Assembly: GCA_026214975.1 (NCBI GenBank)
Contig: JAOBSW010000129.1
Coordinates: 1 to 64,000 of the forward strand
Reading direction: 5' to 3'
Length of the DNA stretch: 64,000 nt
Source: Gentiana macrophylla
Taxonomy: Eukaryota > Streptophyta > Magnoliopsida > Gentianales > Gentianaceae
Part shown: positions 54,439 to 64,000 of the stretch, piece by piece
Position numbering within the stretch: position 1 is the stretch's first letter
Layout: the number at the start of each line of letters is the position of its first letter
The notes under the pieces: model-generated
The model's database searches: none
What the model saw: only the letters and a program-made list of their open reading frames with translations
Told to the model about the DNA's origin: nothing
Translations under genes and position numbers: made by a program

Positions 54439-54810
54439 TGTGGAAATATTACTCAAAGAGACTCATCATTGAGGCTTTTCACAGGTGCTCAGCAGACTGC
54501 TGAGCCTTAGGATTTCGTGCATAATATTTTGTACACCTTATTTAATTGTAAAATTAATTGTAAAAGACATATTAATTGTGAGTCATATAAACAATTAATA
54601 TGTCAAACTCTAGTTTACTTTATGTCATAGACATAACTTTTACTTTTTACTTTTGCATGCTTGCCGCCCACATCTACATACTCAAGTGGTCGCCCAAGCT
54701 AGCTAGCTAGTCCTCTATCTCAATTGTATCTATTTATACATCTTCTTACTCAATGAATAAACTAAGTTGAAGTTTACTCTTGTGTTTATCACATTCTCAA
54801 ACTCTCTTCA
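54439..54810 (+). repeat. Copia-C2 5' LTR
   Basis: This copy of the Copia-C LTR aligns throughout with 26584-26964, including the ctagctagctag and tatttatac words, with small deletions. Confidence 0.93.
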
Positions 54811-54870
54811 TGGTATCGAGACTTACTTGAGTTCTAAAAATCCGCCGCAAAACTCGGTTCTTTTCGAAAA

Positions 54871-55545
54871 ATGTCAACATTATCTCGATGTTTCATCTTC
54901 TTCAAGAGACTCACAATGCCTCACAGATCGATAATCGAACACTCTTCTTTACAAATCATAAACTTGATGGTAACAATTACTTGCTATGGTCAAGGTCTAT
55001 GAAAATGTATATCTCTGGCCAGGGCAAGATGGGATATCCGTCTGTTCCAAACTGCCTTTCTCTTAAACCGACCCCAAGTTTGAAGCATGGGACACAGAAA
55101 ATAACCAAGTCATGACCATCCTCACGAGGTCTATGACAAAAGAGATCGTGAGAACTTCATGATGTATGACATCGCTAAGGAAATCTGGGACAATGCCGAG
55201 ACCTTTACTCAAAAAGGACAATACATCCAAGTCTATGAACTCAAGCTCAGATTCAAAATTGCAGCATAAGGGGATATGTCTCAGAACTCAATACTTTAAT
55301 CAACTATCTAAGGCATGGCAACACCTAGATATGTTGGAAACTCACCCCTGGAATGATGTTATAGATGCTGCACTCTTTAAAGACATCATCGAGAAAAAGA
55401 GAGTATTCAAATTCCTTACTGGACTGAATCCTACTCTTGATGATGTCAGAGGTAGGATTCTTGCTACTAAACCTCTTCCAAATCTCAAATCCATGTTTGC
55501 TGAGGTCAAACATGAGGAAAGCAGGAGGAAAGTGATGCTGCTGAA
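54871..55545 (+). pseudogene. Copia-C2 gag, first part, cut by TR-F
   Basis: The ATG at 54871 begins MSTLS. Recognisable pieces are LDGNNYLLWSRSMKMYISGQGKMGY, MTILTRSMTKEI, MYDIAKEIWDNAETF and LRTQYFNQLSKAWQHLDMLETHPWNDV. The frame 55166-55545 continues with FLTGLNPTLDDVRGRILATKPLPNLKSMFAEVKHEESRRKVML. The frame runs into TR-F at 55546 and continues at 62166. Confidence 0.88.
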
Positions 55546-57246
55546 TGATGAGAGTCAACTTTACTATGCTCCGGTGCATGTTTTAACCCCAATTTATGAC
55601 ACTTTTGGCTTGTATTGGGTAGTTTTAGACCATTTATAGGGCAAAATACATTGCACACTCACTTTGAGGCAATCCATCAAATTGATGGAAAACCTTATCA
55701 TTTTACGGTGTTTTGGCCCTTTTCGAGCCCTATTTATCTTATGGATTATGCTTGGTATATTGTGCTATGGAAATGCAGGAAATAGGTGACTCGTGAGCCC
55801 GGAAGATGAGGCATGAGACTTAGAGTGATGAAACCAAGCCCGGAAATGGAACGGATCAAAAATAGTTGATGTTTTCGCCTTTACATTCACTTTATCTGCA
55901 CTTTCAGCATTGTTGGAGGCATTTTATGGACTTGAGGTCTTCATGAAAGTTATAGATAATTGAATGAGCATTCCAACGCACTTTGAATCACTCAAATCGG
56001 AGCTCTACACGCAGAGATATTGCCCAATTACTGAAGGCCTATCAAAGCTGAATATTAACACAGAAGGAATGTGCGCACATTCAGAAAGGTGTGTGCACAT
56101 TGGATGGACAGGTTGTATTGTGTGCGCACACCAGGTGGAATGTGCGCACATTAGGCCGTTTCAAGCATAATTTTTGGAGCATATATTTATCTTTTTACAC
56201 AGATTTTTAGATACTTCCCCTCTACTTTCTACACTTCAGAATTCACTCCTTGATCCCCAAATTCATCTCTAGGTCGAAATTCTTCCCTCACCCTTAGATT
56301 AATTCCTACACTAGATACTACTTAAATTTAGCTTAGATTCTAGCTATAGTTTCTTCTCTACTCTTGGATTTTATCATTTTGGGTCTTCTTCATCATCAAT
56401 TGACAATGGGTGGTGTTGAAACTTGATGTAATCCGGATTTGCTGCGATTTTGGTAATTAATAGCATCTTTCTTCTTGTTTTATGGCTTCAATTCTTGTTT
56501 TGATTGTTATTTCTTGTTTAATGATGAGTAGCTAAACTTTTCATAGCCAAATTATGTGAAGATTGATGAAATCACCCTCTAATTGATGAAATTGGGAATG
56601 GGTAGTGTTTAATTGTTGTTATATTGACGAATTCATGTCTTAAAACTTGTTATCAATGCTTGAATTAGATTGTACACCTAGTTCATGAACTCACACACCA
56701 CTTTTATAAATGTATGTTGCGAAGGGGTGTGGGAAAAGGGGTTTTAAGATCATTCCTTATAATCAACTGAGTTGTTTAGATTGATTAGGGAGTGAGGTTC
56801 AATCGGTTGTGAAATCGGGCAACTCTAGCGCGTTAATCTTGTTTCGGTCAGTTAAATCCTTAAAGGCGGACTGTTGAACCGGGCAAAGGGTGTTGGATTG
56901 TTGTATGGCGTCTTACACTAGCTTAGGAGTTTGCACCCATGAATGAGTCGATATAAGTAGAGGTTGGTAGGTTGGTTAATCCCATTCCCGAGCTAATCGA
57001 TTGGAGGGGTGAAAGTAATCAATTGGATCATAGTTTGGCTATGTCTTTTTCTCTCTTTAGTATCTTTAGTTTATACTTTGTTTTAGTGTAATTAAACTTG
57101 AAATATCTTGGTTGACCTAAACTAAGTCCAAAAACGGCTTTGATACTCGATTGATTCCTCGTGGGATACGACCTTGCTCGCTACTATAGTGCATCCGACT
57201 CGGTACACTGCCGATTAAAGTTGGACTGTCACTATTTTGGCCATCA
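55546..57246 (+). repeat. TR-F 5' LTR
   Basis: It begins TGATGAGAGTCAAC and ends ttttggccatca. A cluster of tgtgcgcaca palindromes lies at 56068-56152. Confidence 0.95.
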
Positions 57247-57253
57247 AGTTTTC

Positions 57254-57271
57254 TGGCGCCGTTGCCGGGGG
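57254..57271 (+). other. TR-F primer binding site (tRNA-Asp type)
   Basis: The text tggcgccgttgccggggg, 7 nt inside the 5' LTR, matches the tRNA-Asp complement seen in Athila and Tat elements. Confidence 0.85.
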
Positions 57272-57443
57272 ATTAATCGATATCTCTTAAGTCATTGGAA
57301 GACTTAGGCTTAGGTTGTTTTATTTCTTTTGTTTTTTTTTCTTGATGTTGGATTTTTGTTGAAAAGTCACACCATCTATTGCGGTAGTGGTGGTGACTAG
57401 ATACATTGATTGTGTTCTTGTTTTTTCCCTTGAATTGCAGTGT

Positions 57444-58256
57444 ATGGATCCGTATGGCCATGAGGGCTCTTCTCCCTACTCTTTTGGAGGCTTTAATTTC
57501 GGTGCTATGGGTTTTGGATTCCAGCCATATTATCAGTTCAACCCATACACATCACCATACAACAATGAGTGGGAGAGTCCTCCAAGTTCTCAGTTTCAAC
57601 ACCCCGGTGCATATTTACAATATGCTCAACCTCCACAAATACCTCTTCCTCCACAAAAGAGCTCAACCGACATCCTCTTAGAGCAAATCAATGAGACTTT
57701 GCAAGAGCAAGGCCGGACTTTGCAAGAGCATAGTCGGGAATTGAGGGACATTAGAACAAATGCCAACAACACTACCACCACTCTTCAATCGGCATTAAAT
57801 AATTTGGAGAATCGGGTAGAGCAATTGGTTGAGAAGAGGAAGGCTGAACGGAGTGCTAAAAATGATGAAATTTCATTTGCTCCACCGTCGACTCTTGAGG
57901 TAAACACCCATCATGAGTGTTATGAAGAAGGTACGAATCATGCTACTAGTGAATCAATTATTCCTTCTTCTTTGAACCTTATTGAAAAAGTTGTGGTGGT
58001 GGATCATATTGAATATGTTGATGTTGTGGTTGAGCCAAAATGTTATTGCTTGGTGTTTGAATCTTTGCTACTTGGCATATGCTCTCATTCGGGGAAGTTG
58101 AATTCATTGAGTTGCATGGTAAATTTCTTGAACCAATCATGGTGGTGGGGATTGAGCCTCTTGTTTTTCTTGCTCTATTTTAAGGGTATGCTCAATTCTT
58201 TTGATTTGTGTAGGGAGGCGCAACGGTTTGCTTTCCTTTGGTATAACTATCCTTAG
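57444..58256 (+). CDS. TR-F gag-like protein
   Basis: I take the start at 57444 (MDPYGHEG), which lies just after an aattgcag splice-acceptor-like sequence. An upstream in-frame ATG at 57387 gives a leader of 19 residues. The first 70 residues are rich in F, Y, P, S, G and N (SYGGFNF- and QPYYQFNPY-like). They are followed by a helical stretch (about residues 75-130, ILLEQINETLQEQGRTLQEH) likely to form a coiled coil. The acidic part then gives way to a C-terminus without motif. There is no CCHC knuckle. Such N-terminal low-complexity plus coiled-coil proteins occur at this place in plant Tat/Athila-related non-autonomous elements. Its ability to form particles is unproven. Confidence 0.65.
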   Translation: MDPYGHEGSSPYSFGGFNFGAMGFGFQPYYQFNPYTSPYNNEWESPPSSQFQHPGAYLQYAQPPQIPLPPQKSSTDILLEQINETLQEQGRTLQEHSRELRDIRTNANNTTTTLQSALNNLENRVEQLVEKRKAERSAKNDEISFAPPSTLEVNTHHECYEEGTNHATSESIIPSSLNLIEKVVVVDHIEYVDVVVEPKCYCLVFESLLLGICSHSGKLNSLSCMVNFLNQSWWWGLSLLFFLLYFKGMLNSFDLCREAQRFAFLWYNYP

Positions 58257-60445
58257 CATTGTCGCAGATAGGAAGTCGAACTAAGGACTTTAAACTTAGA
58301 ATGTTTTAGGTAGATGTTTTATCTTTGTTCTAAATAAAAGTAGATGAAAGTTTTTTTTTTTTTAAATTGCCATGTTCTTGAGGCTATTTAGCAAAAGATG
58401 TGCAATTTTTTTCTTTCATTCCACTCGTGTTTTGTTGCTTTTCTTTTAGTTTCTTAATAAGTCAAGCCAATGACGTAAAACAAAGGCGCTCGGGGGAGGC
58501 AACCCACCGTTTCTCTGTTTTTGCTTTAGTTTTTGGTGCTAGGAGTGGTCTAGGGTGATACTTTGGGGGATATTGGTACCGTTTTTGAGTGGTTCTTCTT
58601 CGATCCGTGGTTGGCTCGTATTTTTATGCATGGATGTTGTTTTACTTGTTTGATTGTCTTTTCATCCCATGCGCCCCGAGTTGGTTCCCCTTTTGCTTTC
58701 ATATGATCATGTTTATGACTTTGCGTTTTTTTGATTATATCTCGATATCTGTTGCTTGCTTTTGGCACGGTGGCTGTTCCCCGTGCATACGTTTTCTTGG
58801 TGTTTTTGTCAAATGGCTTCAGGTATACGAGTGGAAATTTCATGGATAAGTCATGTACATGGTTTGCGCCTCTCTCCCGGGTTAAGCTAAGCCTTCTTTC
58901 TCCTTTATCATTCACACACTGAGGACAGTGTTGCATTTAAAGTGGGGGGGGTGGTAGGCTTAGCTTTGATATGTGCTTCATTGTTTTTCTGGCCATTGTG
59001 TTGTATGCTTAGTGTTTTGGTCACTTCTTTAGCAAAAATTTGAGCACTTTTTAATTTTTTCCATGGTATTGATGTTGCATTCGTATGTTGAGCCTTCACA
59101 TTGATAGGATAAACGGAGTAGTGAATGTTTGAATTCATGTTACTTGGCTTACTACCTTATCTTGGAAATGAGATTTTCATGCATGTATAGCTTCGATTTC
59201 ATGAACCACGGTGACTAGTGACCGATTATGGTAGACTTAGGCACAATTCGGCTATCTAGAACTCATACCATTAACTTCGAGACGAAATAGAAAGGCCGAC
59301 CTTGGTAGAGTTTGGGACGATAGTTATGGCATTTCTTTGACCTAACTAGAGCCAGATAGCCATCCCATGACATATTCCACAGTAACCCTTCTAAGCCTTG
59401 GTAGGATGGTTAGACCCCCATCCGACACTTAGCCATTCGTTTGTAGCCCGTAATTTCCCGACCCCAAGCCTTATTTGTGGTCTACGTTCCCTTGGACACC
59501 CTACGAGTCAAGCTTAATCTTTTCATTTTGAGCACACTTGCTAAAGCAAGTGTGGGGTGGTGGAGGAGTACGTATGTATAGAGGAGTTAGTTTTTACGAG
59601 CTATTACACGATTTGGAGGGTATGAGCTCATTTTTATATTGTATGTATGTGATGGCCTTTGACTCAAACCTATTTAAATTGTATAGTGCAGCTTTCTAAA
59701 TTCAAAAAGTTTCTTACAAAAAAAAAAAAAAAAAAAAAAAAGAAGAAGAAAACTCAAAAGAAAATGAAATCAATCAAAGAAAGCTTGCATTAAAGTCAAT
59801 AAAAGTGTAATAAAGGTTGAGTCAAAGAAAGCCAAGCATTTTAAGACTTGTGTTTTGATTTGATTAGTGATGTTGGTGTTTGGGACGAGTCTCCGGTTTG
59901 GAAACATGATTTCATCAACATTTGAGCCTCGTTACACTTGATATATAGTGCGATATGGCGTTTTACTTAATGAATCATGTTTCTAGGCTCATTTTGAGCT
60001 AGCTAGAGAAGGGTAGAGCTAGCTACGTTTTACATTGTACACCCGTGATTAAGCTTGCTCGTTTTTATCTCTTTGTTGATTATTCCCCAGAAATTCCCTT
60101 CGGTTAGCCCCGTCCCTAGCCTAATGTTACAACCGTGCAAGTCCTACTTGACCTTACTTAACCTCGGTTGACCTCGATTAGTGGAGATGCTAATGAAGTA
60201 TGAGCCTATGGTGTAGTCGTATTAACCTGGCATCCATAATCCGAACCGGTGAGCCGTGGTAAATGTAGGAAAAGCTATTCACACACACACATCCCATTTG
60301 CTTGATAAGGTATGGTTAAGTTGCATTCATTTACTCTTTTACTTGTTGGTTATATTTGATATGTGATTGGCTTGACCTATGCGTGTAACGTTGACTCTTT
60401 GGATTCTTTTAAAACGCTCATTTTGCTCGAGGGCGAGCAAACGCT
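58257..60445 (+). other. TR-F internal non-coding region
   Basis: No long frame exists here. Known landmarks of Athila/Tat interiors are present: the phrase gcgctcgggggaggcaaccc (about 58486), gaggacagtgttgcatttaaagtggggg (about 58921; an internal purine tract), and an A run of 21-22 at 59719-59740. A ttgctcgagggcgagcaa hairpin lies just before the 3' purine tract. Confidence 0.6.
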
Positions 60446-60459
60446 AAGTGGGGGGTGGT
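60422..60459 (+). promoter_or_regulatory. TR-F hairpin and 3' polypurine tract
   Basis: TTTGCTCG (60422-60429) and CGAGCAAA (60434-60441) form a perfect 8-bp stem with loop aggg. Four bases later begins the purine tract aagtggggggtggt that primes plus-strand DNA and abuts the 3' LTR. Confidence 0.75.
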
Positions 60460-62160
60460 TGATGAGAGTCAACTTTACTATGCTCCGGTGCATGTTTTAA
60501 CCCCAATTTATGACACTTTTGGCTTGTATTGGGTAGTTTTAGACCATTTATAGGGCAAAATACATTGCACACTCACTTTGAGGCAATCCATCAAATTGAT
60601 GGAAAACCTTATCATTTTACGGTGTTTTGGCCCTTTTCGAGCCCTATTTATCTTGCGGGATTATGCTTGGTATATTGTGCTATGGAAATGCAGGAAATAG
60701 GTGACTCGTGAGCCCGGAAGATGAGGCATGAGACTTAGAGTGATGAAACCGAAGCCCGGAAATGGAACGGATCAAAAATAGTTGATGTTTTCGCCTTACA
60801 TTCACTTTATCTGCACTTTCAGCATTGTTGGAGGCATTTTATGGACTTGAGGTCTTCATGAAATTTATAGATAATTGAATGAGCATTCCAACGCACTTTG
60901 AATCACTCAAATCGGAGCTCTACACACAGAGATATTGCCCAATTACTGAAGGCCTATCAAAGCTGAATATTAACACAGAAGGAATGTGCGCACATTCAGA
61001 AAGGTGTGTGCACATTGGATGGACAGGTTGTATTGTGTGCGCACACCAGGTGGAATGTGCGCACATTAGGCCGTTTCAAGCATAATTTTTGGAGCATATA
61101 TTTATCTTTTTACACAGATTTTTAGATACTTCCCCTCTACTTTCTACACTTGAGAATTCACTCCTTGATCCCCAAATTCATCTCTAGGTCGAAATTCTTC
61201 CCCCTCACCCTTAGATTAATTCCTACACTAGATACTACTTAAATTTAGCTTAGATTCTAGCTATAGTTTCGTCTCTACTCTTGGATTTTATCATTTTGGG
61301 TCTTCTTCATCATCAATTGACAATGGGTGGTGTTGAAACTTGATGTAATCCGGATTTGCTGCGATTTTGGTAATTAATAGCATCTTTCTTCTTGTTTTAT
61401 GGCTTCAATTCTTGTTTTGATTGTTATTTCTTGTTTAATGATGAGTAGCTAAACTTTTCATAGCCAAATTATGTGAAGATTGATGAAATCACCCTCTAAT
61501 TGATGAAATTGGGAATGGGTAGTGTTTAATTGTTGTTATATTGATTTAATTCATGTCTTAAAACTTGTTATCAATGCTTGAATTAGATTGTACACCTAGT
61601 TCATGAACTCACACACCACTTTTATAAATGTATGTTGCGAAGGGTGTGGGAAAAGGGTTTTAAGATCATTCCTTATAATCAACTGAGTTGTTTAGATTGA
61701 TTAGGAGTGAGGTTCAATCGGTTGTGAAATCGGGCAACTCTAGCGCGTTAATCTTGTTTGGCCGCTTAAATCCTTAAAGGCGGACTGTTGAACCGGGCAA
61801 AGGGTGTTGGATTGTTGTATGGCGTCTTACACTAGCTTAGGAGTTTGCACCCATGAATGAGTCGATATAAGTAGAGGTTGGTAGGTTGGTTAATCCCATT
61901 CCCGAGCTAATCGATTGGAGGGGTGAAAGTAATCAATTGGATCATAGTTTGGCTATGTCTTTTTCTCTCTTTAGTATCTTTAGTTTATACTTTGTTTTAG
62001 TGTAATTAAACTTGAAATATCTTGGTTGACCTAAACTAAGTCCAAAAACGGCTTTGATACTCGATTGATTCCTCGTGGGATACGACCTTGCTCGCTACTA
62101 TAGTGCATCCGACTCGGTACACTGCCGATTAAAGTTGGACTGTCACTATTTTGGCCATCA
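60460..62160 (+). repeat. TR-F 3' LTR
   Basis: It has the same length as the 5' LTR. Differences seen include tcagaattc/tgagaattc, ttcttctc/ttcgtctc, ggtcagttaaa/ggccgcttaaa and gacgaattc/gatttaattc. The tgtgcgcaca cluster recurs at 60983-61067. Confidence 0.95.
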
Positions 62161-62165
62161 CTGAA

Positions 62166-62480
62166 CCCCCCTGCTGACAACCCTACTGAAAGTGCCACCC
62201 TGCTGACTGTCAGGAACCCTGCTGAGGCTACTGAGGCTTACAGAAGCTGGCCGATAAAATCGGGAAGGCGTTCGTGACCACTTTGCAAACGCACTATTCA
62301 CACCAAGGACACTTGCTGGAAGCTACATGGCAAGCCTAACTCCTCCAAGACCTCCAGACCTGCCAAGGAAAGTCGTAAGGCACACATAAGTGAGGAAGAA
62401 GATGACAACAGTTGAATGCTCGCTTGTCGCATTCAAAGCCTTCCTAACTCAACAAAAGGGAGGTAGTCACTCTACCGACA
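62166..62480 (+). pseudogene. Copia-C2 gag, second part
   Basis: After the target duplication the gag tail continues with a Pro/Leu/Thr-rich stretch. It then reaches a zinc segment readable as C.RT.HTKDTCWKLHGKP (about 62280-62335), followed by SNSSKTSRPAKES and an acidic EEEDD linker. Frames shift at least twice. Confidence 0.75.
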
Positions 62481-63150
62481 TAGCCTCTCATGCCGAGACA
62501 GGTAAATTCTACTTATCTATTAGTAATGAAACTGGATTGTTGACTTTGGGGCCTCATCCCATATATTTGGTAATAAAAATCTCATTACTCAACTTAAGCC
62601 ATGTTCCCAAATTCACAATATTAAGACTGGCGATGGATCTATCTCTAGTGCAAAAGGTTTTGGTCAGTGCGACTTACTAATAAGATATGCTGCGAGAATG
62701 TCCTATTTGTTCCAAAATTAGATTGCAATCTCACATCTCACAAGAAACTTACTAAAGATTTGAACTGACTGTTGTTGTTTTTAATGAGAATCGGTGCACA
62801 TTCCAGATCATTCCTCAAAGTCGAGTGATTGGGACTGCTAAACCTTGCTCAGTCTGTTTGTGGTCAACCTCGCCAAGATGTAAGATCAAGATCGAACCGC
62901 CTCAAGAAACTGCACTCAAAACCTAGACAATATCATGTTATGGCATTATAGACTAGGACATCCCGCTTTTAGTTATTTAAAGTCTATAGATCCTGAATTG
63001 TTTAAAGGTTGTAATTTGAATGATCTTCAATGTGATATTTGTCGGTTTGCTAAACTCACCAAATCTGTGTATGCAAAATTACCTTACTTACCATCCACAC
63101 CATTCACCTTAATTCACAAAGTGATGTATGAGGACCCTCAAGAGTAAAAA
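62480..63150 (+). pseudogene. Copia-C2 protease and pre-integrase region, broken
   Basis: The tail of the protease is legible near 62600-62760 (KTADGSISSAKGFG.., CENVLFVPKL.CNLTSHKKLTKDLN in mixed frames), matching 23614-23820. The frame 62935-63147 gives MLWHYRLGHPAFSYLKSIDPELFKGCNLNDLQCDICRFAKLTKS, the pre-integrase zinc domain (H,H,C,C ligands); quoted as landmarks it is LWHYRLGHP and CDICRFAKL. Confidence 0.85.
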
Positions 63151-63800
63151 GCATAACAGAAAGAGGTGGTTTGTTACCTTCATAGATGACCACACCGTAA
63201 CCACTTTGTTATTTTTAATGAAGGATAAGTCGAAGTTGGACCCATCTTTCAAGAATTTTACACCATGGTCTCCACTCGGTTTGACACTAAGATCAAAATA
63301 TTGAAGACCGACAATGCTCTTGAATATTATGAGTCTCATCTCGATAATTTCTTGATGGATAAAGGATTGTCCATATCAAGAGTTGTGTTGAAACCCCTCG
63401 GCAAAATGGGGTTCTTGAGAGAAAGAACAGCATCCGCTTGAAATGGCTAGGTCTATTATGTTTACCACAAATGTTCGAAATATATGTGGGGTGAAGCCAT
63501 ACACTGACTTCCACATACTTAATCAGCAGACTTCCCAAACAGGTACTAGGCTTCAAAACTCCTATCAAAACCCCACTGGACACACACTCCTCGCCCCATC
63601 TTATTTCCCGATTACCTCCAAAAATCTTTGGTTGTACTGTGTTTGTCTATATCCATGCCCAACACGAAGCAAACTTGATCCCAAAGCTCACAAGTGCATA
63701 TTCCTAGGATATGCAAAGGGCAGAAGGGTTACAAGTGCTACTCTCTTCCGAAAAGAGATTTTACAATTCTATGGATGTAAAATTTTTTGAAAGGACTCCC
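63150..63800 (+). pseudogene. Copia-C2 integrase, broken
   Basis: RWFVTFIDDHT (about 63165-63195), RTDNALEYYESHL-like text (about 63300-63350), PRQNGVLERKNS (about 63400-63430) and, in frame 63443-63790, SKLDPKAHKCIFLGYAKGRR show the core and C-terminal parts. Frameshifts occur at about every 100 bp. The RT leader begins after 63800 and continues off the window. Confidence 0.82.
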
Positions 63801-64000
63801 TACTACAAACAAGTCCACTCGAGGCGATCAACGATGGAAACACGATAGAAATTGACCTAAACCCCTTCCTTCAAAAACTCTTAACCTCAAAGAACTCCAT
63901 CGATCCTCGGCAGATCGAACCCCAAGATCTCTATCGACTCACAAAGAGACTCATCGATCCTCAAAGAACCAACTCGACTCGAGCCTGCCGATCCCGAGCC

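Larger units (their letters stand above)
55546..62160 (+). mobile_element. TR-F: non-autonomous LTR retrotransposon (TR-GAG/Tat-Athila-like), recent
   Basis: The element is 6615 bp with two 1701-bp LTRs (55546-57246 and 60460-62160) and a perfect target duplication ctgaa (55541-55545 and 62161-62165). The primer site TGGCGCCGTTGCCGGGGG-like text at 57254-57271 is complementary to plant tRNA-Asp, as in the Athila/Tat branch of Ty3/Gypsy. A purine tract aagtggggggtggt (60446-60459) abuts the 3' LTR. The 3.2-kb interior holds one gag-like frame and no protease, polymerase or integrase, so it depends on an autonomous relative. The LTRs differ at perhaps a dozen sites, making this the youngest insertion of the nest. 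Confidence 0.92.
41728..64000 (+). mobile_element. Gypsy-G: Ty3/Gypsy chromovirus-like element, host of a four-level nest
   Basis: The 5' LTR is 41728-43841, the primer site ttggtatcagag begins at 43843, and gag and pol follow in Gypsy order (protease, reverse transcriptase, RNase H, integrase). The integrase is cut at 48265 by Sire-E, and the 3' half and 3' LTR are not in the window. The long LTR, tRNA-iMet primer and residues ([27 protein letters not shown]) suggest the Tekay/Del group. Several stops and frameshifts are present. The end coordinate is the window edge, because the sequence from 48266 is nested insertion. Confidence 0.85.
54439..64000 (+). mobile_element. Copia-C2: second copy of the Copia-C family, inserted in Sire-E
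   Basis: The 5' LTR is 54439-54810 (372 bp, TGTGGAAATATT to ctctcttca). The primer site tggtatcgagac and gag (from 54871) follow. The element is interrupted at 55546 by TR-F and resumes at 62166 with the rest of gag, then protease, pre-integrase and integrase, up to the window edge at the start of the RT leader. It is colinear, unlike Copia-C1, and so gives the reference order for the family. The possible target duplication is ttatt (54434-54438); the other end is not in the window. Confidence 0.88.

Noticed and set aside
55964..56170. 68-residue frame duplicated at 60879-61085
   Set aside because: It lies in both LTRs of TR-F and spans the tgtgcgcaca palindromes. There is no family motif, so it is LTR sequence rather than a gene.

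Overview
The window looks like nuclear DNA of a flowering plant, probably a eudicot. It is AT-rich, has intron-containing genes with GT..AG splice sites, and holds two recognisable host genes: a Mei2-like RNA-binding protein gene and a TPS-a type terpene synthase gene. Both read on the minus strand. At least three quarters of the window is LTR retrotransposon. I see no bacterial, organellar or viral gene.

Layout. 1-6200: AT-rich spacer with degenerate tandem repeats, a candidate non-autonomous Helitron (3328-4208) and one possible small exon. 6233-8612 (minus): exons of a Mei2-like gene covering its N-terminal region, RRM1 and RRM2; the C-terminal RRM3 is not found to the left. A small inverted-repeat element lies upstream (9084-9286). 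9454-14739: Copia-A (plus), decayed, with both LTRs. 15328-20492: Copia-B (minus), both LTRs 382 bp long. 21336-28446: Copia-C1 (minus), bounded by a perfect 5-bp duplication (atatg), but its interior is scrambled and holds extra LTR pieces in both orientations, repeated integrase blocks and an inverted LTR-gag segment. 29146-29990: a 5'-truncated LINE beside a TA microsatellite.

30819-40466: terpene synthase exons (minus), split by an intron of about 8 kb. That intron contains a solo Ty3/Gypsy LTR (31562-39305), itself interrupted by a complete Copia-D element (33843-39211, target duplication agagg). The gene keeps DDTYD and the NSE motif but has a frameshift at the start of its last exon.

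41728-64000 is one four-level nest, all on the plus strand. Gypsy-G (chromovirus-like) is interrupted in its integrase by Sire-E (Sirevirus-like Copia). Sire-E is interrupted in its RNase H region by Copia-C2 (same family as C1). Copia-C2 is interrupted in gag by TR-F (55546-62160), a non-autonomous element with two 1701-bp LTRs, a tRNA-Asp type primer site, a gag-like frame and no polymerase. TR-F carries a perfect ctgaa target duplication and is the youngest level. The nest runs off the right edge, so the 5' exons of the terpene synthase are either beyond the window or lost.

No novel enzymatic system is visible. The most unusual structure is Copia-C1: a single insertion whose interior looks like the product of self-integration or multiple template switching. 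Other points of interest are the LTRs of unrelated families that carry clustered short CpG palindromes, the terpene synthase intron built from nested retroelements, and the pervasive small frame breaks that might partly be sequence error.
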